A stretch of 64,000 bases of DNA, taken from assembly GCA_944470555.2 (NCBI GenBank), contig OX104130.1:54779491-54843490 (forward strand), in the 5' to 3' direction. Each line of letters opens with the position of its first letter. Within the stretch, counting starts at the first letter, position 1. The DNA is from Heterobilharzia americana (lineage: Eukaryota; Platyhelminthes; Trematoda; Strigeidida; Schistosomatidae). Of the stretch, positions 26,110 through 34,984 are shown piece by piece. Both the position numbers and the translations under genes were made by a program. A model generated the notes under the pieces. The model made no database searches. It was not told the origin of the DNA and saw nothing but the letters and a program-made list of their open reading frames with translations.

Positions 26110-28975
26110 TGTTGGGGCATAAACGTATGTCATGTAAAATGAAGGTGGCCTATATGGATTCTTTCAAGCAGCTTTTTATACTGGTCTGCTACCAACAGCA
26201 CTGAATTGTTCATCAGTATACTATATAAAACACGCAGCATTTTATGAGGCTAAGCATGAGCCCTCACAAATATAGTTCTGCACAACAGTTTAGAAGTAGC
26301 TCTAATCTCCTGTACTTATCAATACTGGCAAGTACTGATTAATTTTAGGTTGAGTGCAGATCTCTGGTTATGAACCAGTTCTCCCTAACTTATCGCTTGA
26401 TGGGTGAAGATGTCATTGGTTTGGGGTCGCAATACCCAGTCAAGCTAGTCTTTTGGTATAAGACACCCTGCTAAGAAGAAGTGTTAAATTCTTGAATTAA
26501 TTTTTTCGAGCAACACCACCATTCATTCTCTAGTCAAATATTCAAACACTTCCTCCTCGGTCACCTTTGATTACTTAGCAAATTCAAAAGTTATTTGAAC
26601 TGAAAAAGCACTTCTGCTAAATGTTAGTAGCTTTAAAGAGTGAACATTAAGTAGGAAGATATCATAGTTACGAACAAATGTAAACCATCATCATCTGTGT
26701 ATTATGTTTAATGAAAGGATACTAGTGACTGATTATCAAGGGTGCTCCAACAGATTGTTCCCCTTATTATTAAGAGGGAAATAAACAATAGTGAACCACT
26801 CATCATACAACCTTATATGAATTCAGCATTGGTAGGTAGGTCAAGTTGATGCTGAAGGCTGATTCAACTATCTTTTCTTCTATTGGGATGAATGCAGGAA
26901 CGAGGAAGATGCTTGCTAGATTCGGCATTTATGTATGAAGTCGGAACCAATTTATGATGGAATTCAGGATGCAAACATGTGACTTGAAATCAGTCACCGC
27001 ATAAATTCACATGCACACAGTTGACTAAGGTGCTTTTGACACATGTCCACCAGTTGCTTATAACCACGTCGACTTATGGCATGAGAAATTAAAAGTTTAT
27101 CGTAAGTTACAAAGTGAAAACTATAGTGCGTGAGCTGCTAAGGGACATCTTATGCTTCCACCAAGTCACAGAATATTTGAATGTTTCGACAACGATATGC
27201 TTAGAATAATAAAATCCACACATTTATATCTGGTTGAGAATGCTATGTCCAGACAGCTATCGTTCATAGGATAAGCACCAATTAATAACATAACATATCC
27301 AACTTTCATATGAAGTGCTGTTAAAGCCAATAGACATTTTTCACCTCTCTCATCATGGGAAAAGATTGAAGTTAATACTAGCACTCTGAACAGTACGTAA
27401 CACTTCATACCATAATTCACCTCATCAACATTAGTTTTGTCTTTTGTAGTAACAAATTTAATATCAGCAAACACAAATCACCTGCCTTCGTTAAGCGCAT
27501 GCTTCATGAGAGCTGTTAAGTTTTCTGTTCCCATCTAACTCTACCTCCTCTTTGCTACAGTATTTGGAACTAAAATTATACAACACTATGACCATCGGTG
27601 TCACATACCTAGTGGATGTGAAAATCACAAATATGAACTCTGAATTGCAGATGAATGTCATTTAAAATTGGTTGGTTTAGAAAAGAGTAGAAGTTCCCCA
27701 GTTTATAAATGAGTGCTTGCTCACGTTTAGACTCGAGTCTTCAAGGCAGCACATTTGAAACATACACTAAGAATAGCGTTCAGTTGTTTTGAGCAAACCA
27801 CTCGTGGTTGCTTTGGCACTCCATGATGGGGACTGTAAGAAAGATAATTAGGCTTTCAAATTGTGATGAATGTGTTGCAAAACATTTTGTCCCTGTAAAG
27901 TTTTGGCTGTTGCACTGAAAACAGCCACTTCTCTGAGACAAATAAAGTATGACAATGAAAGTCTGAGGATCGTTTGGTTGTCTGTATGTCGCTATCAAGC
28001 AACAACTGACGAAACAACTTGTGTGGACTGTACCACGTGTGCGAACGTGATGTCCGAAGACACTAATGAGTTGTAGTGGATCTCTTGCACAGTATTTGCA
28101 TCTTTTGTGCGGAAAATCTTCAAAACAAAAAGTCACTCCAAAAACCTAAAACCATGAAATGACCAGCTGGCTAGCAAAACCAATTATACAGTCTAACTTC
28201 TCAACAGAAATGAACTCACCAGGAAGACATATCTTCTCACCAGTTGAACTACTGCATCCATAGTGGCGAATCCGATTTCCGGAATGCAGCTGACATTGCA
28301 GTTACTACCATAACTGTTGCGATTACAAACTGCCCAAACCGCAATGTACATGGTTATATTTCCCTCAAGTATATTTCGAAATATTCTGTAGTGATTAGAG
28401 GATGATAAATCTGATAAACCATGAGAGCCTCTGCTGCCAGCTGCATCGAATGGATACACAGTGAATTTGTAAGATTTATCCTCGAATGTCATCAAAAGGT
28501 CATCCAAGTCCGAAAAGGAATAATCTGAATCCCAGACCTCGATTTTCATATGCAGCTTAGACTACAACAATGTTGAAGCAATTTTATATTACCGGAAGGT
28601 GTGTTACAAGTCCAGATACAGGGTTTGGAATGTAGCTTATAGAATCACTGAAAACAAAAGTGTCTTGATCCCTCATCGGTGATTTTGGTGTTCTCACGTC
28701 GAAGATATTGCATTCTCTGTTGCCTGTAAGGATATCGGGATATCTAAACCCACCTGCTATTCAAGCTCTTAGCGCAAAGTTTGAAGTATATATCACAGTA
28801 ATCTGGGTGTGAAAGTGAACTGCAATGTCCACCCGATGATTTTACTGTAATATTAACAAATTTGAAATACACTGTTGCTGATCCGGCTACTAGCAGAGAT
28901 CTTTCGAAGCCTTGAGTGTATATTTATTTAGAGGAATCAATTACCAAGAAGAAGCAGGATGGTGTAAGCCACCAT
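4355..28975 (-). CDS. delta: Delta-like (DSL) Notch ligand gene, at least nine exons, two frame breaks
   Basis: Exons joined on the minus strand encode a type I membrane protein of the Delta/Serrate class, which on one cell binds Notch on its neighbour. Order seen: signal peptide beginning MVAYTILLLL, an MNNL/C2-like domain with KFVNITVKSSGGHC and KIEVWDSD, a DSL domain (SYGSNCNVSC, then RHYGCSSS and ICLPGW), three EGF repeats with six cysteines each, a linker of about 45 residues, a transmembrane helix followed by basic residues YRQRQR, and a tyrosine-rich tail ending LRI. Exon phases agree for the first eight exons (introns phase 1, 2, 0, 1, 1, 2, 0). The first three introns are only 34, 37 and about 31 nt; the later ones are kilobases long. 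One base appears to be missing in the DSL exon and another in the EGF3 exon. The link from the transmembrane exon to the tail exon is not in phase, so a further small exon is probably unseen. The domain assignment is strong; whether the gene is intact is uncertain. Confidence 0.85.
4860..8750. other. intronic, nothing recognised
   Basis: Between the presumed tail exon and the transmembrane exon of the ligand gene. AT-rich; one short TG microsatellite near 6385-6405. A small linking coding exon should be here on the minus strand but I could not identify it. Confidence 0.5.
6385..6405. repeat. (TG)n microsatellite
   Basis: About ten uninterrupted GT/TG units in intronic sequence. Confidence 0.9.
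8751..8904 (-). CDS. delta: Delta-like ligand exon 8 (transmembrane helix)
   Basis: Enters in phase 0 after TTTATCCTAG and encodes IIEKSNNNW, then a hydrophobic run of about 22 residues (WVFILLSLLFGLCTVFCGII), then the basic stop-transfer YFVYRQRQR and a short juxtamembrane piece NFAGVVNPS. It leaves in phase 1 with a GTAAGT donor. Its position right after the extracellular linker exon, in matching phase, supports it as the membrane anchor of the ligand. Confidence 0.82.
8905..10823. other. intronic, nothing recognised
   Basis: Intron between the linker exon and the transmembrane exon. Short open frames only, including two overlapping plus-strand ones at 10371-10737 with no recognisable domain. 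Confidence 0.5.
10824..11114 (-). CDS. delta: Delta-like ligand exon 7 (calcium-binding EGF 3 and linker, one-base frame break)
   Basis: Starts W-CELDIDEC, the calcium-binding EGF signature D-x-D-E-C. It then needs a one-base frame change near 11072-11088 to reach PTCNLNSLC, ENLYGNFQCFC and NGWTGVHC. After the last cysteine comes a linker of about 43 residues (TPPATWPDDYQ to HSETL) that leads in phase 0 to the transmembrane exon. The donor is TTG|GTAAGG. Without the shift the frame closes after about 25 codons. Confidence 0.88.
11115..14065. other. intronic, nothing recognised
   Basis: Intron between EGF2 and EGF3 exons. No coding similarity or obvious repeat family seen. Confidence 0.5.
14066..14219 (-). 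CDS. delta: Delta-like ligand exon 6 (EGF repeat 2)
   Basis: A phase 1 to phase 2 exon of 154 nt. It supplies VDC, the last cysteine of EGF1, then a second EGF repeat (NQC, DFC, GFC, PYC, AC) with a long loop between cysteines 3 and 4 (about 18 residues), ending LPGFTGK. The donor GTAACT splits the tryptophan codon that is completed by the next exon (FTGKWC). The acceptor is preceded by a pyrimidine-rich tract. Confidence 0.9.
14220..16352. other. intronic, nothing recognised
   Basis: Part of the intron between EGF1 and EGF2 exons, left of the Penelope-like element. Several overlapping short frames at 14908-15999 show no domain. Confidence 0.5.
16353..16613 (+). repeat. left inverted arm of Penelope-like element
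   Basis: Pairs as reverse complement with 19819-19992 (outer part, about three mismatches in 165 bases by eye) and 18455-18555 (inner part, visibly more diverged). Landmarks include GTGAGTTGTTCTCTGAGC at the outer end and TTTTTTGTTAGAGATATG near the inner end. Confidence 0.85.
18455..18555 (-). repeat. right inverted arm of Penelope-like element, inner part
   Basis: Reverse complement of about 16510-16613, including the TATGCTGAACCAGAATG block. It is cut at the RTE insertion, where the arm resumes at 19819. Confidence 0.8.
18556..19818 (+). mobile_element. RTE-clade element with large internal deletion, inserted in Penelope arm
   Basis: The 5' end (TTGCCTGGTTAACTAGTTCAC) matches that of the RTE copy at 36449. 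The endonuclease start TWNVRTIYEPSRVAQIAKEM is visible near 18800-18870, but most of the endonuclease and RT is missing: at about 18950 it jumps to the C-terminal half (LKDLQTKTNKLTEEA, NVEKTEVMKIPNQQ) and runs to the family 3' end AACCCAAGGGACAAATAATAATAAT. Flanks show an imperfect 11-bp target duplication (18545-18555 and 19819-19829, nine of eleven bases alike). Non-autonomous and degenerate. Confidence 0.85.
19819..19992 (-). repeat. right inverted arm of Penelope-like element, outer part
   Basis: Reverse complement of about 16353-16525. The last 120 bases appear identical between arms. Immediately downstream of the RTE 3' tail. Confidence 0.85.
19993..20759. other. intronic, nothing recognised
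   Basis: Between the Penelope-like element and the EGF1 exon. No domain or named repeat visible. Confidence 0.5.
20760..20882 (-). CDS. delta: Delta-like ligand exon 5 (DSL end and EGF repeat 1)
   Basis: A phase 1 to phase 1 exon of 123 nt encoding GWIGQECDKIDHCGMAESC followed by GTCVNSPAGYYCTCKYNFTG. It closes the DSL domain and supplies five of the six cysteines of a first EGF repeat (DHC, ESC, GTC, YYC, TC); the sixth comes from the next exon (VDC). Acceptor and donor (TTACAG|GTAAGTT) are both good. One EGF per symmetric phase-1 exon is usual for metazoan EGF genes. Confidence 0.92.
20883..22450. other. intronic, nothing recognised
   Basis: Start of the 7.3-kb intron between the DSL exon and the first EGF exon. 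AT-rich with only short open frames; no domain or repeat family recognised before the Penelope-like element that follows. Confidence 0.5.
23417..23874 (-). mobile_element. SINE-like element with 28-bp terminal inverted repeats
   Basis: Read on the minus strand the interior holds tRNA-like promoter boxes (CATTGGTAACGTGCTGG as A-box region, GGTTCTGAGTTCAATCCC as B box). The ends are inverted repeats: TTTAGGTTGGAATTC at 23417-23431 and its exact reverse complement at 23860-23874, with similarity continuing to 23444 and from 23847 (about 24 of 28 matches). A related body without these ends occurs at 62180-62500. It interrupts the Penelope-like RT between YVDN and the KPTHSNKY block. Confidence 0.65.
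24560..24650 (-). mobile_element. tRNA-like SINE fragment
   Basis: On the minus strand a tRNA-like stretch with TGATAGAGCATAGTACTGG (A-box-like) and GGTCTCTGGTTCGAATTCGG (B box), inserted in the C-terminal part of the Penelope-like element. Not a functional tRNA gene as far as can be judged; no clean cloverleaf followed through. Confidence 0.5.
25201..28219. other. intronic, nothing recognised except a microsatellite
   Basis: Right part of the large intron before the DSL exon. A minus-strand frame at 27780-28136 was considered and set aside. No mobile element identified. Confidence 0.45.
26079..26107. repeat. (AT)n microsatellite
   Basis: About 14 uninterrupted AT units in the large intron of the ligand gene. 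Confidence 0.9.
28220..28561 (-). CDS. delta: Delta-like ligand exon 4 (C2-like end and DSL domain, one-base frame break)
   Basis: Begins LHMKIEVWDSDYSFSDLDD, resembling the acidic loop of the C2-like ligand domain, and runs into the DSL domain: AVWAVCNRNSYGSNCNVSC in one frame, then RHYGCSSSTGEKICLPG in the next. The shift lies around 28272-28290 and corresponds to one missing base. The exon length of 342 also only fits the flanking phases if one base is added back. The donor GTGAGT follows the first base of the glycine codon, so splicing to the exon at 20760-20882 rebuilds the invariant DSL ending C-LPGW-IGQEC. An alternative acceptor would start the exon at 28555. Confidence 0.85.
28593..28716 (-). 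CDS. delta: Delta-like ligand exon 3 (MNNL continuation)
   Basis: Encodes ECNIFDVRTPKSPMRDQDTF followed by a stretch ending SGLVTHLP. The C-x(2)-F-x(2)-xTP spacing is what follows the conserved CLK/CAK block in Delta and Serrate N-terminal domains. The exon enters in phase 2 and leaves in phase 0 with a GTAATA donor, followed by an intron of about 31 nt. Confidence 0.75.
28754..28910 (-). CDS. delta: Delta-like ligand exon 2 (MNNL N-terminal half)
   Basis: Phase 1 to phase 2 exon. It encodes GFERSLLVAGSATVYFKF, then NITVKSSGGHC, a YCDIYFKLCAK motif and NSR at the splice. The pattern of aromatic beta strand, GG-C, and C-x(3)-F-x-x-C matches the MNNL module at the N terminus of Notch ligands. 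The following intron (28717-28753) is 37 nt if the second of two nearby AGs is used. That choice is required to keep the next exon in its MNNL-like frame. Confidence 0.75.
28945..28975 (-). CDS. delta: Delta-like ligand exon 1 (signal peptide start)
   Basis: A 31-nt exon starts at the ATG (28973-28975) and encodes MVAYTILLLL plus one base. It is followed by a GTAATT donor and a 34-nt intron (28911-28944) ending in CAAG. The hydrophobic run continues weakly into exon 2, as expected for a secretory signal. This ATG was chosen because it opens a hydrophobic leader in phase with the next exon and lies about 140 nt downstream of a TATA-like sequence. Confidence 0.7.
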
Positions 28976-29112
28976 ACACACACTACCCATACATACACGA
29001 TAATATAGAAAGTTTTACTAACTTAGCGCTATTCATAGTGTAGTTTATGTTCGCCTTAAAGTTCACTTGGCCAATATCCAATATTAGTTTTATCCAATAT
29101 GTTTCTAATGAG

Positions 29113-29120
29113 CTTATATA
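29113..29120 (-). promoter_or_regulatory. TATA-like sequence upstream of Delta-like ligand
   Basis: Minus strand reads GTTTATATAAGCTC about 140 nt before the ATG at 28975, right where the CR1 element 3' sequence appears to end. The position suits a core promoter, but TATA-like strings are common in AT-rich DNA and no transcript evidence is available. Confidence 0.35.
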
Positions 29121-29574
29121 AACTAGCTGATTCCTTCTTGCCTGCTTCTTGGTCATGCGGAACGGTTCCAGGTCTTTGGTGGATTCCGATGGAGCAGATC
29201 CAGCCACTTGTCTGCTGTAGCTCTGATTTACAGAACAGGAAGTTAGGTGTTGGTTTGTGTGCTTTAGACTGTGGTGCAGTTGGCTTCTTCAGATGTCGAG
29301 TTGCCAGACAGTCTTTCGAACTAGTCGCTGGGGACGGTTAGGGATAGTGAAGAGAAAACCTAGAAAGGTGAATTTGTTGAGTAAAAGGGGAAAAGAAAAG
29401 TGAACTAATGAGGTAATCTACTTACACCCAAGTAAGGCGAGGAGGGGTGCAGAGGTATGAAGAACTTAGGTAAGTAAGGCTAACTCATGGTAAGTCGAAG
29501 GGATGAAAAGGGGTTAAGTGGCTACAATAGAAAGAAAACTGGTTGCTAATTTAAAATAGTCGGGTGGCTTGACA

Positions 29575-30174
29575 TCAGTTCATGTTCCAGCTATGGATGG
29601 GTAGACCATGGGTCTCTGCGTGACTGTCTAACCTCTTTTTGAAGCTTTTAATAGCTGGGGAGGAGACCAACTCTGCTGGTAGTGCGTTCCAGTACCCACA
29701 TCCTGGGAGGGAGAAGAACTGTGAACGCATATGCGTTTTTGACCTTTGGTGAGCTATTCTCTTGGGGTTTCCTCGAAGGTCTCCACGGTGGCCACTCGGT
29801 AGTATTCCTCTGTTCGGGTGACTTGGGTCATTCAGTATTTTGTAAACCATTATCAAGTCACCTCGTGACCTTCGGTAGCTAAGAGACCATAAACCTAGGT
29901 CTTTCAGTTTATCCTCGTATGGTTTTCGTTGCATCCAAACAACCCCTTTTGTGGCTCGCCTCTGGACTTTCTCCAGTAGGCTCATGCCTCTCTTCAGTTG
30001 TGGTGGAGCGAAGACGTTATGGACCTCCGAGTGGGGTCGTATGTAAGTCTTATAGAGCTTCAGAAAGGGCTCTGGGGTGAGGGCACCTACTTGTCTACGC
30101 ACAAAGTATAGCACACCATATGCTTTTGAGGCGTCACCTGCGTAGTTGGAACTGGTGTACAGTTCCTCCATCAC
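29575..30174 (-). pseudogene. CR1 ORF2 C-terminal domain
   Basis: An unbroken 199-codon frame running past the RT core: GVLYFVRRQVGALTPEPFLK, LYKTYIRPHSE, PPQLKRGMSLLEKVQRRATK, LGLWSLSYRRSRGDLIMVYK, and GYWNALPAELVSSPAIKSFK to the stop at 29575. These are the blocks always found after the RT in CR1/Jockey polyproteins (LYKTYVRP-like, LEKVQRRATK-like, WNxLP). It is the terminal part of ORF2, not a separate gene. Confidence 0.85.
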
Positions 30175-30366
30175 CGTTAAACCCGGGTCCTTTTCTATTG
30201 TGGTATGGGATAGACGTGAAACACAGAGATAGTGGGATGTTTTCTAGGGCTCAGGAGTGCGAAAAAACATGGACCGGCACTTATCCAGATTAAATGCCAG
30301 TTCGTTATCAGTTCCCCATTCCTCTAGTGTTTTGAAGTCGTTCTGTAATGCACTCGATTCCGCTTC

Positions 30367-31097
30367 TCAAGTTATTGCCCCCCATAACTTGACGTCATCA
30401 GAGTATAGGGGAATCGGAGAGCTGATGTGTAGCGGGAGGTCATTCACGAACAGTGGGAACAACAGTGGACCCAGGATTTCTCCTTGTGAGACACCGGATG
30501 AGGATGTTCTCCAAGCTGAGCAGACCCTGTTGACTTTCGTGCAGAACTCCCTATTGTCTAAGTAGTTCTGCAGCCACGGTAGCACCTGCCGCGTATACCT
30601 AACCCAGATGTGTTATGTATTAGGAATGTGTGTGAGACAGTGTCAAAGGCTTTGACGAAGTCCAGAAAAATTGCATGGACCAGGACCTTGAGACCCCAGC
30701 ACGCTGTCCAGTGATTGCGGGCCGTCAGTAGGTTGGAGGCATAGGACCTACCCTTCCGGAAGCCATGTTGAGCGTCACTGAGTGCTTGTTTTTTGTCCAG
30801 ATGTTCCCCGATATGGTTGTCTATCACATTTTCCATAACTTTTGATATTACTGATAGAAGTGCTGTGGGTCTATAACAGTTAGGATTCTGCCTGTCTCCT
30901 CCTTTGAAGATGGGAGAAAGGATAGCCCGTTTACACTCTCTCGGGAGTTTTTGTTCATCCAAGGAGTATTGGAAGAGACTGCAGAGTGGGCCACTTAGGG
31001 TACTTGCACATTCTTTCAACACAGATGGGTGGATGTCTTCGCACCCTGAGGATATTCCCGCACTTGGCTGTGATAGGTTGTCGAGAACACAGCACAA
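30367..31097 (-). pseudogene. CR1 ORF2 reverse transcriptase core, frameshifted
   Basis: Two overlapping frames (30558-31097 and 30367-30585). The first carries the finger and palm blocks up to KAFDTVSH. The second carries the PQG-equivalent GVSQGEILGPLLF and the catalytic box, here PLYSDDVKLW, with an S in place of the usual A of YADD. A frame change is needed between them near 30575. Confidence 0.85.
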
Positions 31098-31761
31098 CTC
31101 CGCAGCGTCGGGTAACGTTGGGGGCTGTTCTCGCAGTTGCTATGCGTACTTTCTTGATGGAATGTTAAGCTATGTGTCAGATATGGTGCTCAACATTTCG
31201 GTGATCTCCTGTCCAGAGAGGTTTTCTCCGTTCAGACCTTTTATGACACATGCTCCTTAGCTTGTTGATCTTCTCTTTGCTATGAATCGGTATAGGTTTT
31301 TGGAGTTTACCTCAGGCTTCTTGGCGAGGTTGGACTGAAATGACTTCGCGTCTCCCCGCACCCTGTCGTTGCTTTGGTTCCGTAGAGCCATGTATGTATC
31401 ACGATCGTCCTGTTCTCTGGAGAGTCTGCATGTGTGCCATGCTCTTCTCTTGGCTTTTAGAAGGCGCCCAGTACCTCTTTTTAGCCATGAGGTCCGCTTT
31501 CTGGCTGTTGTTACGACCAAGGGGACTTTTTTGCGAGATGGCCGCCCTAATGATGCATTTTATCAGTTCCCAGTGTTGGTAGACGGATAAGGAACACCAA
31601 TCCACTGGCCCTGGAGCTCTTGATAGACTCTTGTTCATACTTTTGTAGTTCGTCCTTTTGTGACAGAGGTAAGGGGGAGGTTCCTCCCATGATAACTGTT
31701 CATTGATTACCAGATCAAACACTACCATGGAGTGATCATTGCTTCCGAAAGGAGTTCGGAC

Positions 31762-32176
31762 CTAAACGTTTTCAACTAGATGGTGTTCACTATTCAGCAG
31801 GTAATCCAGTTTAAATGGTTTACCCTCTGACCCCAAGCGGGTGTTGTCGCTGATTTTTTCCTGCAGTCCAGCCATCTGGATGGCATTTAGCAGGTTACAG
31901 TCGAAATTCTGGCTAGAAGTCGTGCCGCCTTGCTCCAGGCTTGGGGTTGGAGCGTTGAAGTCATCAGCTATTAGAATCTGTTCATATCCTATAGTTGACA
32001 CTGTGGACATGGCTTGGAGTATTTTTTTGGTTGTGTTCCAAGTTGCTATTGGGGGACCTATAGATTCCTCCAACCAGGAATTTGGTATGTTCGATCATGA
32101 AGTGACACCAGATAGAGTCTGAGAGATCCGTCAGTACCGTGTCAGTGGTGTGTTCACTTCTGGACCAACTGTTCAC
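31762..32176 (-). pseudogene. CR1 ORF2 endonuclease fragment
   Basis: Two overlapping frames give VGGIYRSPNSNLEHNQ near 32050 and ILIADDFNAP near 31970, the latter matching the GDFN motif of APE-type endonucleases with the G replaced by D, then WxxD-like and KLDYLL segments. Frameshifted near 32000-32070. Confidence 0.8.
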
Positions 32177-33105
32177 GTATATTGCAACTCCCCTCCGTCC
32201 CTGTGTTCTCTGTCCCTCCTGAACAGAATCATGTCATCTATGTTAACTTCTGTGTCACTTATGTCTGGTGATAACCATATTTCTGTCAGGATCATGGTTT
32301 TCGGGCCGCGGCCGAGATAGAGCGATCAGAGCTCTTACATTTTACTTTGGAGTCCCCTCACGTTGCTGTAGAGACACTTGGAGGTACCTCTCGTAACGTC
32401 AGCTGTCTCTGGGTTAACTAGTGGTGCAGGTTTGGATGGGAGGGTTTCTGCTGACCGGCCAGTTCCAATGGGACTGGCCCAGTCAAGTCTTGTCCCGCGT
32501 CAATTGGTGCAGTCGGTGGTGGGTGGAGGCTGCCGGTCTCACTCTCAACGTTTCGGTTTAGGATTAAGGTGGCTTCAGCACAGGGAGTAACTGCGGCCTG
32601 TCCTTGTCAGAGTGTTCTCGGTCTGTTTTCATAGAAGCGAACGTTACCGCTTGTATTGCTCTTGATTTTGCACCGCGTCTCCATCACTTTGGTGAGTATC
32701 TCTGGGGATTCGAAGTTGCAGCCATTAGTCCGGTGAGGTCGTGGTTGTCAGATGCGAGGAGCGTGGCAGTCTGATGATTGCCACTGCTGCAACCCCACTG
32801 AGCTCCACCCGGGACGATAATCACTCCCATTGTTGGACATCATGGGTGTGCTTATCACCTGGGGTACCGGTCACCATTTCAGGTATTCTATTTACGACCA
32901 TGGTTGTGTGTTTTGGTGGACCAGCTGCTTCTCCAGTGGTCTTTCTCGACAACCATGATCGGTCAGATCTAGATCTAAAGTTGGACGATCTGTTGATGAC
33001 TACGGTGTGTGACAGTAAGAGCAACTTTTCAGCGTCTCTAGTTGAGCCTAGAGTCACGCTCGTGGGTGGAGGTTTCCCTGCGGGTGAGTGGGTGTCTTTG
33101 TACAG

Positions 33106-34088
33106 TCAACACAGTTTTACCTCGAGAGCGCTCAGACCCAGCATGGCACAAAAGGAGTCCCACTGCTGCCTGTCAAACTTGTCCTTATGCTCCAAAAGGC
33201 TACCATCGCAGACAGGAACGTTAAATAGGGTGACAGAGCTAGATTTGTCAGTGATGCCAACATTATCCGATCTCATAGGTGCATTTTCACAGATAATTCG
33301 AGCTCTTTTCTCCACCCTGACCCATGCCTTATGTTGTCCGCTGGTTGCAGTTTCTGGTGCAGCTTGATGGCTTGAGATGGATGCAGTTACCGTTGGTGTA
33401 TGTAGCGTTTTGTTCGGCCTAGAACCTCTCATGTTTTTGACCTTCAGTAGGACATTGCCGAAATCCTCTGGAGAGTGAATATCCTCTGTGATAGTGGTTT
33501 GGACGGATATCTGCTTTTTGGTTACTGGAGATTTATCGGTTACTCTAAGTAAGCCTGAAGCTTGGTGGGGTCTCAAACGGCACTGTGGGCGAATGTATCA
33601 AAACCACGTGCACGGGTGTGCGTCACAAAGCTATAGTACTCATGTGGCACTTCTTTGTCACATCGGCAGTGCACCCACCTGTTGCACTCAGAAGCTGCAT
33701 CAGTTTCGGTGACAGTGAGAGCACATGTGTGGCAGTTGTCATCATGTCTATGTGGTTTTTCAGAATGCTCCCGCGCTACTCTTTGACGTTTCCGTCTGGT
33801 GGTTCTCTCTGGGGGGTCAGGATAGGCGATAGGTGTAGGACGGGGCTCGGGGTTTACTTGACTGGGTATAATGGTGTTTACAGTGCCGGAAGTATTGGCC
33901 TTAGGGCTGACTTCGGGTGTCACTGGCCGTGGCCGTGACCGTTCGGTTGAGGTGCACCTCAGCGGCGTGTTTGTATACCCGGTAGCTCTCTTCGTCACGT
34001 TTTGACGTCTCGCAGCCCCAGCACAAGTAACCACTGAAAGTGAGGTGGTCAGTGACTGTGGCAAGACTGTACTGGAAGTACTTCTCAT
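33106..34088 (-). pseudogene. CR1 ORF1 with PHD-like zinc finger, frameshifted
   Basis: Frame 33573-34088 ends with a Cys/His cluster: CHTCALTVTETDAASECNRW followed by VHCRCDK, i.e. C-x2-C, then C-x4-H-C-x-C, a PHD/ESAT-type finger typical of CR1 ORF1. A second frame (33106-33576) holds basic and Ser/Thr-rich sequence that should follow in the same protein. ORF1 proteins bind element RNA; this copy is broken at about 33575. Confidence 0.75.
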
Positions 34089-34560
34089 ACTTGCTTTTTA
34101 CAGGGTCAGCACACTTTTCCCATGCATATTGGTAGACAGATGAAGATAATAACAGGTTCGAAAAAAGGAGCAGAGCAATGAAAATGCAAAGCAAGTAGAC
34201 AGAGTACTTTCGACTGTCTCTTCCTGCGACTCCGTAGAAGACCAAAAACTACCGAGCCCTGGACGTAGAAGTTAGTGAGATATGTTTTGCCGTAGATGCA
34301 GCAATCTGAGCTATAACAGTTGGTCGAGACAGCTAGACCTACCACACAATGTTGTCCGCTCGGAGCGTAATGGTGATGATGAGGTAAGCATCGATGTGTC
34401 CTGCGCAGAATTGTTGCCGAAACGTTGAACGAGGAGTTGAAAGCTCCTATTGGATAGTCGTAAATGTGGATTTTGTCTAGACGGGTGGAGACGGGCGAAA
34501 ACACGCCACTATTTGCATGCTTGTATAAACCAGTCTTTTTCTTCACTCTCACTTTCAAGC

Positions 34561-34984
34561 CTCACACATTGTTTCCAGGCCTCTGGTGAATTCTGATACA
34601 GTAGGTATCACTTCCTTGTAGGATGGGCTGTGATTTAGGCAGGGACTGTATTACAGCTGTGTTCCCCGACAGTTGTTCGGAACGGTGTTAATAGAAGTGG
34701 GAGGAGAAATAAAAGATAGCCAAAGAAAAGAAAGGAGTCGAAATGTAGAGACGAAAAGAAGGGTAAGAGTGGTGTGAGGTTGAAAAAAGTCCGGGAAAGT
34801 TCGAGGAAGTTGGTTAAGTGAACGGTGATTTAGGAAGCTGAGATGCATAACCTCATATCACATACAGTCAGAGAGAGCGATAGAGACGTGGAAGATAACA
34901 CTGGCCATAACGGAAATATAAAGCGGAACCATCCAACACCCAGCATTTTCTTATGCTTCCTTGGAGCAGTAAATGTGCACTGTG
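34561..34984. other. purine-rich junction between two CR1 copies
   Basis: Lies between the 5' end of the first CR1 copy and the first clear match of the second. GA-rich on the plus strand; may be CR1 untranslated sequence. No coding signal. Confidence 0.35.

Larger units (their letters stand above)
29140..34560 (-). mobile_element. CR1-clade non-LTR retrotransposon, near full length, decayed
   Basis: Minus strand carries two ORFs in CR1 order. ORF1 (about 34088-33106) has a Cys/His finger. ORF2 (about 32300-29575) has an endonuclease block (LIADDFNAPTPSLEQGG near 31950, KLDYLLNSEHHLVENV near 31790), RT blocks (HPSVLKECASTLSGPLCSLF, SPIFKGGDRQNPNCYRPTAL, GFRKGRS, IFLDFVKAFDTVSH, then GVSQGEILGPLLF and PLYSDDVKLWG) and a C-terminal domain of about 200 codons ending NMN. 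Shifts and stops separate the pieces. CR1-type elements of schistosomes include SR1 and Perere; which one this is cannot be told here. Its 3' end lies just upstream of the Delta-like start codon and in the same orientation. Confidence 0.88.

Noticed and set aside
27780..28136. Minus-strand frame with CNSQNFTGTKC, resembling an EGF end
   Set aside because: Spacing is C-x2-C rather than C-x-C, the other cysteines do not form an EGF pattern, and the flanking exons at 28220 and 20882 already join in phase without it.
32741..33938. Long plus-strand frames (208 and 117 codons)
   Set aside because: Antisense to CR1 ORF1 and its surroundings, with no recognisable domain.
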